Source of the DNA: an uncultured bacterium
GTDB lineage: Bacteria > Bdellovibrionota_C > UBA2361 > JANWWW01
NCBI GenBank assembly: GCA_938038205.1
Contig: CALHSA010000010.1
Location: forward strand, 1 to 20,750
Length of the DNA stretch: 20,750 nucleotides
Reading direction: 5' to 3'
The position numbers were made by a program, and so were the translations under genes. Every line of letters starts with the position of its first letter. Within the stretch, counting starts at the first letter, position 1. The notes below the pieces were generated by a model. It searched no databases and was not told where the DNA came from. It saw only the letters and a list, made by a program, of their open reading frames with translations. This document shows, piece after piece, positions 1-7,349 of the stretch.

Positions 1-58
1 TCCCTTTTTTAACCACGTTAAATTTATCAAAAAGATGATAACTTTGATTCTCTAGGAG

Positions 59-88
59 TTGTTAAAATAGGTTGCGTCATCTTAAAAT
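59..88 (+). promoter_or_regulatory. Putative sigma70-type promoter of tRNA-Gln
   Basis: A -35-like TTGTTA (59-64) and a -10-like TAAAAT (83-88) are separated by 18 nt, and the tRNA begins 10 nt after the -10. The nonamer TTAAAATAG occurs twice here (62-70 and 82-90), so the exact -10 is open to question. Spacing supports a start about 4 nt before the mature tRNA. Inferred from sequence match only. Confidence 0.5.
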
Positions 89-98
89 AGTTTCATAT

Positions 99-170
99 TG
101 GCCGGTAGCCAAGCGGTAAGGCAGCGGGCTTTGGACCCGCCATTCGTAGGTTCGAATCCTACCCGGCCAG
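99..170 (+). tRNA. tRNA-Gln (anticodon TTG)
   Basis: A complete cloverleaf can be folded. The acceptor stem TGGCCGG (99-105) pairs with CCGGCCA (163-169), and the discriminator is G170. The anticodon stem GCGGG/CCCGC encloses loop CTTTGGA, giving anticodon TTG. The T arm is GTAGG (146-150), loop TTCGAAT, CCTAC (158-162). The D arm contains AGCCAAGCGGTAAGGC. The U1-A72 pair is a known glutamine-tRNA trait. The CCA end is not encoded (CGC follows), so it must be added by nucleotidyltransferase. It stands alone, with no other tRNA next to it. Confidence 0.96.
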
Positions 171-177
171 CGCTCAA

Positions 178-232
178 GCAGAAATTATTTAGATTCAATC
201 TGCATATTTATTTATTTATTATCTTCTTCTTA
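178..232 (+). terminator. Weak candidate terminator after tRNA-Gln
   Basis: GCAGA (178-182) can pair with TCTGC (199-203), with a smaller AGAT/ATCT hairpin inside the loop. A strongly T-rich tract follows (204-232). The stem is short and the tract is interrupted by A residues, so this is only a plausible 3' end for the tRNA transcript. Confidence 0.3.
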
Positions 233-295
233 GTAGGATCTTATCCCTGGTTTCCAGCAGTAGTGCCTCCTAGATATAATCAAATCAGGTTTTAG

Positions 296-1244
296 TTTTC
301 TAAAAAATACAGTACAAACGACTATCTGTTAACAAGTAAACTTAACGTTAAAATCAACTTAACAAAATTTTCTAGTCTATTTTTTAAAATCTATGCAAAG
401 AAGATCTGCTTTAAAACATTTTTGCGTAAAACCTTAATTAAAAAATTTATTATGTAGTAATGTGATTTTTATCTACAGGCTTTTAATTTTAAAACTTCAA
501 TTTTAACAAATAGCACAGTGAGCTTTAAAAAGTGTAACATTTGTTTACCAGATCAAAACCTTAGACAGATTTGAAACCTATAAGACTAAATTTATCCGTA
601 AATTTATGCGGCTACAATTTAAATTTTAAAAAGCAGCAAGACCCAAAAACCTATTTTCAACCCTACTAGAGAATCTAAAAACTTAAAGTGCTTTCTTACT
701 TATTTTTGTGAGTGACATACCTTAAAGACGTCCAATCAATGAAATTCATTTAAAATTTTTACCAAAATTCAAAAGGAACTTTGATTAAAACAAATCTCAA
801 AGAGCTTGATTCATTTTTTTGCTAACTGATTTGAATTTTTATAATCCCGTAGTGAAAATTTAGGGTATAGTGGTACCTCTTTTTAATTATCAAACTTGTA
901 CCTTTAATAATGCCGACCAAATCAAGCTAATTGATAAAGAAAAGCTTCACCAACTAAAAATCAAAAATAAAAATTAAGTAACATAAAAAAGTTTTATTTC
1001 AAGTATATGTGCATTTGTAAGTCATTTAAAGAAAAAACGCTTTTTTACCTAAAACCTAAATCTTCTTTTGAATAAGGATTAATTTAACATGGCAGAGAAT
1101 TTAACCGGTTAAATCAAACTCACGTGTTAATAACTACATCAAAGTCGAAGCTTGATTTTGAAGAGATTTTAAAAATTGCTACCAGCCTATAGAAACCAGG
1201 TCATTGATACAATTAATTAAAAAAACCTAAAATATTTACCAACA
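296..1244. other. AT-rich non-coding region of about 950 bp
   Basis: No credible gene is seen on either strand: open frames are short and lack recognisable protein motifs. I looked for the signatures of tmRNA, RNase P RNA and SRP RNA and found none. Contents worth noting are a 16-bp perfect palindrome (1099-1114) and a weak hairpin with a T tract (about 863-883). There is also a one-mismatch DnaA-box-like TTATCTACA (469-477), and a 17-mer (327-343) repeated inside valS. Length and composition contrast with the tightly packed genes in the rest of the window. It may be decayed sequence or hold an unrecognised RNA. Confidence 0.6.
1099..1114. repeat. Perfect 16-bp palindrome (possible operator)
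   Basis: ATTTAACCGGTTAAAT reads identically on both strands, with the C-G centre at 1106/1107. Such a site could bind a dimeric repressor, or it could be chance in AT-rich DNA, where about one such palindrome per window would not be surprising. It lies about 130 bp beyond the 3' end of gmd, so it does not sit in an obvious promoter of a known gene. Confidence 0.35.
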
Positions 1245-2207
1245 CTACAGCTCTGATTTAGCTAACTCCAAGTCCGCCTCCACCATCTCTTTTACTAAAT
1301 CATCAAAAGTATACTTTGGAGACCATCCAAGATCTCTCTTGATTCTTTCAGGGTTAGCTACAAGGTTATAAACTTCTGCTGGCCTATAAAGTTTATCAGA
1401 GACCACCACATATTTTGTCCAATCAAGCCCCGCAAAATTAAAAGCCTTTATAACAAAATCTTTTACACTGTGAGTAATTCCCGTACCTATAACGTAATCT
1501 TTCTGTTCTCGATTATTCAGCATCAACCACATTGCTTCAACATAATCCTTGGCATGACCCCAATCTCTTTTTGGTTCCAAATTCCCTAACTCTAGTCTAT
1601 CTTGCAAACCTACTTTAATTCTACCAACCGCCCGGGTAATCTTCCTTGTAACAAACTCCTCACCCCTTCTTGGGCTTTCATGGTTAAAGCAAATACCACT
1701 AACTGCAAAAAGACCGTAACTCTCGCGGTAGTTTATTGTTATATGGTGAGCATATAGCTTGGCAACCCCGTAAGGACTTTTTGGATAAAATCCTGTTTCT
1801 TCATCTTGCGGAGTTTTCTCAACCCCCCCAAACATTTCAGAGGAGGAGGCTTGATAGAACTTTGCTCTTGGATGAAAGTGCCTTATTGCCTCCAAAACTC
1901 TCAGAGCCCCCAAACCAGTAACTTGAGCTGTATATTCAGGCTGATTCCAACTTAGACCAACGAAACTTTGAGAAGCCAAGTTGTACACTTCATCAGGTCT
2001 TATTCTTGATATAGCCTCATTTATTGAGGCTTGATCAAGTAGATCTCCTTCAACAAGCCTAACCTTATTGAGCAAATGATTTATCCTCCAATAATTAGGA
2101 GTTGCAGATCTTCTAACCAAACCATAAACTTCATAACCCTTCTCTAACAAAAACTCAGCCAAATAGCTCCCATCCTGCCCCGTAATTCCAGTTATTAAAG
2201 CTTTCAC
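1245..2207 (-). CDS. gmd: GDP-mannose 4,6-dehydratase
   Basis: This extended short-chain dehydrogenase converts GDP-D-mannose to GDP-4-dehydro-6-deoxy-D-mannose, the entry to GDP-fucose, GDP-rhamnose and related surface sugars. At 320 aa it is slightly short for the family. The Rossmann fingerprint GITGQDG lies at residues 7-13, SSSE at 121-124 and the catalytic YxxxK at 146-150 (Tyr146, Lys150). The motif NHESPRRG at 175-182 is characteristic of GMD rather than of generic NDP-sugar epimerases. The start is GTG at 2207; no in-frame ATG precedes the nucleotide-binding strand, and a TATAAT ends 9 nt upstream. No Shine-Dalgarno is visible. No reductase or glycosyltransferase partner is in the window, so the final sugar is unknown. 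Confidence 0.93.
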   Translation of the reverse strand: MKALITGITGQDGSYLAEFLLEKGYEVYGLVRRSATPNYWRINHLLNKVRLVEGDLLDQASINEAISRIRPDEVYNLASQSFVGLSWNQPEYTAQVTGLGALRVLEAIRHFHPRAKFYQASSSEMFGGVEKTPQDEETGFYPKSPYGVAKLYAHHITINYRESYGLFAVSGICFNHESPRRGEEFVTRKITRAVGRIKVGLQDRLELGNLEPKRDWGHAKDYVEAMWLMLNNREQKDYVIGTGITHSVKDFVIKAFNFAGLDWTKYVVVSDKLYRPAEVYNLVANPERIKRDLGWSPKYTFDDLVKEMVEADLELAKSEL

Positions 2208-2216
2208 GTGCCAAAA

Positions 2217-2246
2217 ATTATACTTTTTTTTTTACTGATAAAACAA
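2217..2246 (-). promoter_or_regulatory. Putative promoter of gmd with very short leader
   Basis: On the minus strand, TTGTTT (2241-2246) is followed after 18 nt by a perfect TATAAT (2217-2222). Only 9 nt separate the -10 from the GTG start at 2207, so the predicted mRNA begins about 2-3 nt before the start codon. The -35 reaches the end of the intergenic gap with the upstream crotonase gene (stop at 2248). Confidence 0.55.
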
Positions 2247-2247
2247 C

Positions 2248-3012
2248 TTATCCTTGCTTGTTTAAAAGACGGGTAAACCACTCCGAAGAATAGCAAATTG
2301 CTTGAGTTGAGGCCTCAAGCTGGAAAGCTTGGTTTAAGCCAGTTAAACGTAGCTCTCTTAACTTTTTTACGGTCAGTGATAAAGCCTCTCTGGGTATTTT
2401 ATCGAATGTATTTTCAAGATTAGAAATTACACTTTTAGCTGAATTTTCATCTTCAACCTTCCAATGTACTATCCCAAGTCTGTAGGCATCCTCCGCAGTA
2501 ACAACTTCACCAGATATTAATAGATAACTTGCCGTACTAAACCCAAACTCTCTGGCAAACAATAAAGTTGACCCTAGCCCTGGAAAAAGACCAATCTTTA
2601 TAAAAGAAGCGCTAAGCTTAGCATCACTAAAAGCCAAACGCAAATCACACAAAGCGGCTAAACATAAAGCAGCTCCAATACACCATCCTCTAATGATGGC
2701 AAGTGTTGGGACATCAATCTCGGAGATAGACGCAAAGCTTCTATAAAAATCCAGCATCTCAAGCTCCTGCTCAAATGGACTCTTTTTTGTTTTCTCCAGA
2801 AGCATATCTCTATCTCCTCCTGACGAGAAATCGGACCCTACTCCTTCAACAATAATTAATTTCAGATCAGATGAATCCATTCTTATGAAATCAACGGTCT
2901 CACGAAATGCCTCTGCCATTTCACCATCCATCGAATTCCTTCTTTGTGGATTATTTAAAATTATTTTGCCCACAGTTGGGGAAATTTTATTAAACAATAC
3001 TTTCCTCTCCAT
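2248..3012 (-). CDS. Enoyl-CoA hydratase/isomerase (crotonase) family protein lacking both catalytic glutamates
   Basis: This is a 254-aa crotonase-fold protein. The first oxyanion-hole segment is SSGGD (about residues 64-68), and the second lies in the segment GWCIGAALCLAALCDLRLA (about 107-125), followed by GLFPGLGS. Aligned by eye to the classical enoyl-CoA hydratase motif GGGCELA...QPEI, the first catalytic Glu is Cys and the second is Phe, so hydratase activity is doubtful. The fold and CoA-binding loops look intact, so isomerase, hydrolase, decarboxylase or non-catalytic roles are possible. The ATG at 3012 is used; no Shine-Dalgarno is visible. It lies 40 bp upstream of gmd on the same strand and is divergent from the DUF21 gene across 26 bp. 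The family call is firm; the reaction is not. Confidence 0.85.
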   Translation of the reverse strand: MERKVLFNKISPTVGKIILNNPQRRNSMDGEMAEAFRETVDFIRMDSSDLKLIIVEGVGSDFSSGGDRDMLLEKTKKSPFEQELEMLDFYRSFASISEIDVPTLAIIRGWCIGAALCLAALCDLRLAFSDAKLSASFIKIGLFPGLGSTLLFAREFGFSTASYLLISGEVVTAEDAYRLGIVHWKVEDENSAKSVISNLENTFDKIPREALSLTVKKLRELRLTGLNQAFQLEASTQAICYSSEWFTRLLNKQG

Positions 3013-3038
3013 ACGCTAAAGAATACTATTTTTAAAAA
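3013..3038. promoter_or_regulatory. 26-bp divergent intergenic region with shared -10-like core
   Basis: The gap separates the start codons of the crotonase gene (minus) and the DUF21 gene (plus). On the plus strand TACTAT (3024-3029) ends 9 nt before ATG 3039. On the minus strand the overlapping TAGTAT (3023-3028) ends 10 nt before ATG 3012. The same AT core could serve both directions, with -35 regions inside the opposite genes. No clear -35 was found for either direction. Confidence 0.4.
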
Positions 3039-4208
3039 ATGGAGTTAATCATCGTACTACTGCTTGTGTTTTTTTTTATTAGTGTAATTGGGTCCTTGTA
3101 TGAGGTAGTGGTTTTCACGGAGAAAAATGACACTAGGCATCCATTAATTTTAGAATTCTCTAAAGATCCGAAACTGATACTTTTTTTGTTCCAAATCCTA
3201 ATAACGGCATCAAACTTAGGTATAGGAGCCGCATCTGAGTTACTTGTCAGCGATGCACCAACCTGGTTTAAAACCTCTTTTTACGTTTTCATAACTGCAT
3301 TCATGATAACTTTTGCAGAGATAATACCTAAACAACTAGGCTTCTTTTACAGCAAATTCTTTCTTGATAACGGAGGACACATAATCTTAATGATATATAG
3401 AACCTTAAAACCAATAATATACGGTTTCTCCTTAGTGCTAAATTTTCTGAACAAATTACTGAAAATCGATAATAGAAACACAATGCCGATAGCAGAGCTT
3501 GAGGAACTTCGTGGTGAGATTGAAGAGTTAATGAGTGGTAAACCTAGAACTTTTACAAAAAAAGCACTCGCCATTCTACAATCACTCTCTACAGCTAGAG
3601 TTAGTGACGTTCTGATACCTCGTACAAAAATTAAGCTGTGTGAATTTAATAATCTAGGGGAGGCTAAATTTTTCGCTAAACATTCGTTAGTTGATATAAA
3701 AAGGTGTTTAATTAAAGTGAAAAATAAATATTACTCTGTTGAAGAAAGGTACGACGAACTAAACGGCAAGCAAGTCAGTTTAATCGAGACAATTACATGC
3801 TCATCACTAAGTCCTGCTCTTGAGGTTTTAGTTGAATTAAATAATTCAAAAAGCAAATTAGCAGTTTGCTTTGATGAATTCGGGCTTTTAGATGGCATTT
3901 TTGATCCAACAACAATAGTCGATGCTATGTACTCTTGGTCGCAGGCAATTAAATTATCTGAGGATAAAATTATTGTCAATGGATCAACAAGACTTTCGTT
4001 TATTTGTTTATTCTTCGAAAAACAGCGGATTTCAGATTTTGACTTAAACCGAACTGTTGATAGTATTCTCTTGGAGATTTTTGGAATCCCTCTACGTTTT
4101 GGTGCCAAGGTAAAGATAGAGGACCTTCAGTTTAAAATCCTAAAAAGCTCAACAAGAAGTGTAGATCTAGTCGAGATACAAAGGATAACATCGAAACAAA
4201 CAGATTAA
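3039..4208 (+). CDS. DUF21/CBS-pair membrane protein of the CorC/CNNM (HlyC) family
   Basis: This 389-aa inner-membrane protein has hydrophobic segments at about residues 2-25, 46-66, 80-100 and 112-135. They form a DUF21 (CNNM transmembrane) domain, with the family signature AEIIPKQ at 93-99. A CBS-like pair follows at about 185-300, opening with SDVLIPRTKI, which resembles the family's DVMxPRT. The C-terminal CorC_HlyC domain spans about 310-385 and includes the VNGSTRL and GAKVKIEDLQFKIL-like stretches. Family members are implicated in Mg2+ or other cation transport and resistance; the ion here is unknown. The first residues, MELIIV, already enter the membrane segment, so a later start is unlikely. 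The stop codon ends 1 nt before the discriminator base of the opposing tRNA gene. Confidence 0.88.
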   Translation: MELIIVLLLVFFFISVIGSLYEVVVFTEKNDTRHPLILEFSKDPKLILFLFQILITASNLGIGAASELLVSDAPTWFKTSFYVFITAFMITFAEIIPKQLGFFYSKFFLDNGGHIILMIYRTLKPIIYGFSLVLNFLNKLLKIDNRNTMPIAELEELRGEIEELMSGKPRTFTKKALAILQSLSTARVSDVLIPRTKIKLCEFNNLGEAKFFAKHSLVDIKRCLIKVKNKYYSVEERYDELNGKQVSLIETITCSSLSPALEVLVELNNSKSKLAVCFDEFGLLDGIFDPTTIVDAMYSWSQAIKLSEDKIIVNGSTRLSFICLFFEKQRISDFDLNRTVDSILLEIFGIPLRFGAKVKIEDLQFKILKSSTRSVDLVEIQRITSKQTD

Positions 4209-4209
4209 T

Positions 4210-4283
4210 TGGCGATGGGTGGTCTCGAACCACCGACCTCAGAATTATGAGTTCTGCGCTCTAACCAGCTGAGCTACATCGCC
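4210..4283 (-). tRNA. tRNA with CAT anticodon (elongator Met, or Ile2 if lysidinylated)
   Basis: On the minus strand, GGCGATG (from 4283) pairs perfectly with CATCGCC (4211-4217), and A is the discriminator. The D arm reads AGCTCAGCTGGTTAGAGC. The anticodon stem CAGAA/TTCTG holds loop CTCATAA, giving anticodon CAT. The T arm is GGTGG-TTCGAGA-CCACC. Initiator tRNA is excluded: the anticodon stem lacks the three G-C pairs and position 1 is paired with C72. Elongator Met and the minor Ile2 tRNA share this loop, so identity is not certain. CCA is not encoded. It lies 49 bp downstream of rsmE and may be on that transcript. Confidence 0.94.
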
Positions 4284-4332
4284 AAAACTAGTATCATTAT
4301 TCTAACCAAGTTGAAATTATTAGAGCAAATCA

Positions 4333-5031
4333 TTAATGATATGAAATAAAGTTAACTGAAGCTACCACCCCTACGGCCCCCCAAGAGGTTAGTATAGAGG
4401 ATCCAAGGTTTCTCCCCTCAAAGCCTAAGTTGGTTAAAACTTTAAGCTCCTCTGGAGTGAAATCACCCTCTGGCCCAATAAAATATAAAATAGGGGGTTT
4501 AATATCTTCTTTCATAAATCTAACACCAAAAGAGGGGTGAAAAACAAAACGATTTAGACTCTTAAAATCGACCTCAGAGAAGAATTGCTCTAAGTTCGCA
4601 AAACTTTTGATTTGCAAAGGTATCACTCTCCCAGTAATTGAAGAGTGCTCTAAAACAAGCTTCTGCATTTTTTGAAGAATACTTTGAGTACAAGGAGTAA
4701 CGCTTCTTTCTAATTTAACTACATATAAAAAATCAGCATTCAATTCAGTTAATATTCTAACAATTAAATCTAAGTAAAAGTGCTTCACGCTACCAATCGC
4801 AAAAAAAGTTAAGGGATTCTGTAATACCGGAGAGTATTGAATAATACTACCAAAATATCTTCCTTTCTGTTTAAAAACCTGAATTTCCCCCTGATACCAC
4901 ATCCCACAATCAAAAAAAGAAACCGGAAAAACTGAATTAGTAATTCTCAGAACCTTAAATCTACTAGACCAAAACTCTGAGAATTCAATTTTTGAGGTGT
5001 TTGTTGGCTGGTGAATAAATATTCGCCTCAA
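4333..5031 (-). CDS. rsmE: RsmE-family 16S rRNA (uracil1498-N3)-methyltransferase, divergent
   Basis: RsmE is a SPOUT-class enzyme that methylates N3 of U1498 in 16S rRNA using S-adenosylmethionine. The 232-aa protein has an N-terminal PUA-like region and a C-terminal trefoil-knot region. The SAM-binding signature GPEGDFTPEE matches the family's GPEGGFSxxE. An ERS triplet after the central helix also fits. The knot segment usually reading LRTETA is here ILTSWGA, so the conserved Arg and Glu are missing. Activity may be altered or the paralogue type changed. The start is TTG at 5031, overlapping the upstream stop codon in a TTGA tetranucleotide, which suggests translational coupling. Confidence 0.78.
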   Translation of the reverse strand: MRRIFIHQPTNTSKIEFSEFWSSRFKVLRITNSVFPVSFFDCGMWYQGEIQVFKQKGRYFGSIIQYSPVLQNPLTFFAIGSVKHFYLDLIVRILTELNADFLYVVKLERSVTPCTQSILQKMQKLVLEHSSITGRVIPLQIKSFANLEQFFSEVDFKSLNRFVFHPSFGVRFMKEDIKPPILYFIGPEGDFTPEELKVLTNLGFEGRNLGSSILTSWGAVGVVASVNFISYH

Positions 5032-5633
5032 TCACTTATTGATTTTTTTATGTGTTCAAGAGCCACTGGTATGTTCCAGTAGCCGTAGTATCTCTGGTTT
5101 TTAAAAATTATAGTAGGAACTTTGAAAACCCCAAATTTTTTTGCTCTTAAACAAACTCCTTTAGCTCTCTCGCGAGTATCAACAGCAGCTACTTTAGTTA
5201 AAAATTCTCCCAAATCAACATCCAAGTCTTCCGCGAGCTCAATTAAAAAGTTATCCTTGGCCGGATCCTCTCCTAAACCCCAAATCCGATAAGATGCACG
5301 AAAATTATACTCTTTAAGTATTCCCATGTCGTAAGCTATAAAAGCACCTCTTGTAACCCTACTTACATCAAACTCCTCCGAGGGCCACTCCGCAGGGAAA
5401 GTTATTTCTATCTTTTGCTCTTTGCTAATCCTCAAAACTTCTTCTTTAATGTATGAGTCTTCCCCCTCTAAAAAGTTGAAAACTGGCTGAGGTATCCCAC
5501 CAGCCTTTGGGTTAAGTGGTTGCCAAATGCAGTCAATCTCTTTTATTTCTTCAATTTTGTAAATAGCATCTAAAAAAAGATAACAATAAGGGTCAGAAAA
5601 ATCATAATATATCTCAACAATCTCTTTGCTCAT
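5028..5633 (-). CDS. DsbA / 2-hydroxychromene-2-carboxylate isomerase-like thioredoxin-fold protein
   Basis: This cytoplasmic thioredoxin-fold protein is of the DsbA/HCCA-isomerase/GST-kappa type. It is 201 aa from ATG 5633; a TTG at 5657 would add 8 residues. I prefer the ATG because it directly precedes the first strand (EIVEIYYDFSDPYCYL). Where DsbA has CPxC, this protein has D14-P15-Y16-C17, so only the second Cys position is kept. The cis-proline loop is KVPTIIF. There is no signal peptide. Without a CxxC it is unlikely to be a disulfide oxidase; a glutathione-dependent isomerase or an unknown thiol role fits better. It lies between glyS and rsmE on the same strand. Function uncertain. 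Confidence 0.75.
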   Translation of the reverse strand: MSKEIVEIYYDFSDPYCYLFLDAIYKIEEIKEIDCIWQPLNPKAGGIPQPVFNFLEGEDSYIKEEVLRISKEQKIEITFPAEWPSEEFDVSRVTRGAFIAYDMGILKEYNFRASYRIWGLGEDPAKDNFLIELAEDLDVDLGEFLTKVAAVDTRERAKGVCLRAKKFGVFKVPTIIFKNQRYYGYWNIPVALEHIKKSISD

Positions 5634-5677
5634 TTTGACAGATCTTAAATAATACAAAAACCGACGAGCAAAATCTA

Positions 5678-7090
5678 TTAAATTGGCATCTCAATACACG
5701 GCGTAATAAAACTAATTAAATCCTCTACTCTTATCCTCTGTTGCTCAGCTGTATCCCTATCTCTAACTGTAACAGTTTTATCCTCTAAAGACTGAAAATC
5801 AATTGTTACACAAAATGGTGTTCCTATCTCATCTTGCTTGGAGTACCTTTTACCAATACTTCCAGATTCATCGTAAAAAGATATAATCCTATGCCTTCTA
5901 AAACTGTGAAACACTTCTTTTGCAAGACTAATCAAATCCTCATGTTTAACAAGGGGGAATACCGCTACCTTAATAGGTGATAAGAACGGCTTTAACCTTA
6001 GAACAACCCTTACCTTCTCTTCCCCATCGGCACTTCTTCCCTCTAACTCTGAATATGCATCTAAAAGAACCGCTAAAACCGCTCTTGTAAGCCCGCAAGA
6101 GGGTTCAATTACCCAAGGACGAACCTTAACTTGACGCATGTCAGTGGTTGTGTTTAGAACAAAAAACTCTTTTCCAGATGCCTCTTGATGAGCTAAGAGA
6201 TCATAATCAGTTCTGCAAGCTATTCCCTCAACTTCATCAAACCCCCAAGGAAACTTGTATTCAACATCGACGCAAGCAGATGCGTAGTGTGCTAGCTCAC
6301 TCTTGTCGTAAAATCTTAGTCTTAGATGTTCAGGATTGTTAAGAATTTTTCTCCACCAAGTCATTCTTTTTTCTTGCCAAACTTTAAATAAAGCAGATTC
6401 CTGATCCGGATCTATAAAAAACTCTAACTCCATTTGATCAAACTCAGCTACCCTAAATAAAAACCTTTCTGTTGTTATTTCGTTTCGAAAAGCCCTACCA
6501 ATCTGAGCAACACCAAAAGGTAGCTTAGTTGGGTATGCTCTCGAAATATTAGGAAACTGTACAAAAATATTTTGCGCAGTTTCAGGCCTTAAGTATACTG
6601 ATTGTTCAGCTATTCTTCTGAAAATCGATTCAGTGTCTTGACCAATTTTTTCGGAACTAGAATTAAGTAGCTCGATTAATGGATCGATGGGACCTAAATT
6701 CGTTCTAAACATTAAATTAAAAAACCTAGTATCAGATAGTTCATCAGATCCACACACAGGACACTTTAAAACTCCCAATTCCTTCTCAACTTTATCAGGT
6801 CTAAACCTGTGTTTACATTTTTTGCAATCTACTAAAGGATCTACAAAGCTATCAATGTGCCCACTTGCTTTCACAACCCGATAAGGAAGCATTAAAGCCC
6901 CATCTATAAAAAAAATTGGAAACTCCTCAAACAACATCTGAAGTTTCCAGAATTCTTTAAGGTTTTCTTTAAGTAAAAAACCTAAGTGACCAAAATCATA
7001 AAGACTTTTTACACCACCATAAATCTCAGAGCTTTGAAAAATAAAACCTCTTTTCTTGCATAAGGAGACTACTTTTGAAAGCGTATCCAT
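5678..7090 (-). CDS. glyS: Glycyl-tRNA synthetase, single-chain (alpha2, eukaryote/archaea-like) type
   Basis: This class II synthetase attaches glycine to tRNA-Gly. It is 470 aa. The N-terminus carries EIYGGVKSLYDFGHLG, typical of the alpha2 form. A zinc site follows (Cys89, Cys92, Cys110, Cys113), then YLRPETAQ (167-174) and motif 2 FRNEI (201-205). FDQMELEFF is the next motif, motif 3 is EPSCGLTRAVLAVL, and the C-terminal anticodon-binding domain ends the protein. This is not the alpha2beta2 glyQ/glyS enzyme found in many bacteria, so the symbol follows single-chain bacterial usage. The ATG is at 7090; a TAGAAT lies 11 nt upstream and no Shine-Dalgarno is visible. The DsbA-like gene and rsmE follow and are probably co-transcribed. 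Confidence 0.95.
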   Translation of the reverse strand: MDTLSKVVSLCKKRGFIFQSSEIYGGVKSLYDFGHLGFLLKENLKEFWKLQMLFEEFPIFFIDGALMLPYRVVKASGHIDSFVDPLVDCKKCKHRFRPDKVEKELGVLKCPVCGSDELSDTRFFNLMFRTNLGPIDPLIELLNSSSEKIGQDTESIFRRIAEQSVYLRPETAQNIFVQFPNISRAYPTKLPFGVAQIGRAFRNEITTERFLFRVAEFDQMELEFFIDPDQESALFKVWQEKRMTWWRKILNNPEHLRLRFYDKSELAHYASACVDVEYKFPWGFDEVEGIACRTDYDLLAHQEASGKEFFVLNTTTDMRQVKVRPWVIEPSCGLTRAVLAVLLDAYSELEGRSADGEEKVRVVLRLKPFLSPIKVAVFPLVKHEDLISLAKEVFHSFRRHRIISFYDESGSIGKRYSKQDEIGTPFCVTIDFQSLEDKTVTVRDRDTAEQQRIRVEDLISFITPCIEMPI

Positions 7091-7101
7091 TAGCTTAGTT
7101 T

Positions 7102-7107
7102 ATTCTA
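7102..7107 (-). promoter_or_regulatory. -10-like element of glyS
   Basis: TAGAAT on the minus strand lies in the 49-bp gap between the 66-aa gene and glyS, 11 nt before the ATG. The expected leader is about 4-5 nt. No good -35 was seen at 16-18 nt spacing (TTATTT is the nearest). Confidence 0.4.
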
Positions 7108-7139
7108 CCCTACTAGAGCTCTCAAATAATAAAAGGGGA

Positions 7140-7340
7140 TTAGTGAATCTCTAGGCTGTACTGATTAACAAGTTTTGTCTTTAACTCATCTAGCTCAGAG
7201 CATTTTAGTATTTGAACCTTAAAAACAGAACCAACTTTTTCAGTGTTTAGGACCGTATAGGAGGCCTTTTTTAGCTCTAGGAAATCTAGCAAGTCCCGTA
7301 AAAAAGAAATATCATCTACCGTGAACTCAATTAAAGGCAT
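7140..7340 (-). CDS. Hypothetical protein, 66 aa
   Basis: I do not recognise this family. It is a 66-residue soluble protein with predicted alternation of a helix (about residues 8-27), a strand (YTVLN), another strand (VFKVQIL) and a C-terminal helix. It has no signal peptide and one cysteine. ATG at 7340, TAA at 7140. It sits 49 bp upstream of glyS on the same strand, and its start codon is only 9 bp from the divergent start of the phosphotransferase gene, which argues that both ends are real. Being short, it could still be spurious; the composition looks protein-like rather than random. Confidence 0.6.
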   Translation of the reverse strand: MPLIEFTVDDISFLRDLLDFLELKKASYTVLNTEKVGSVFKVQILKCSELDELKTKLVNQYSLEIH

Positions 7341-7349
7341 AAAATATTT
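7341..7349. promoter_or_regulatory. 9-bp spacer between divergent start codons
   Basis: The plus-strand sequence AAAATATTT separates the inverted ATG of the 66-aa gene from the ATG at 7350. With the flanking codons it reads CATAAAATATTTATG, nearly its own reverse complement. TAAAAT lies 4 nt before the plus ATG, and TAAATA lies 4 nt before the minus ATG. Any -35 elements must lie inside the opposite coding sequence, and both transcripts would be leaderless. Confidence 0.35.

Noticed and set aside
98-295. 65-codon open frame over tRNA-Gln and downstream
   Set aside because: Its first half is the tRNA gene and the rest has no recognisable protein pattern.
3347-4108. Minus-strand ORFs of 75 and 125 codons inside the DUF21 gene
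   Set aside because: They are antisense shadows; the plus-strand frame carries clear DUF21, CBS and CorC_HlyC features.
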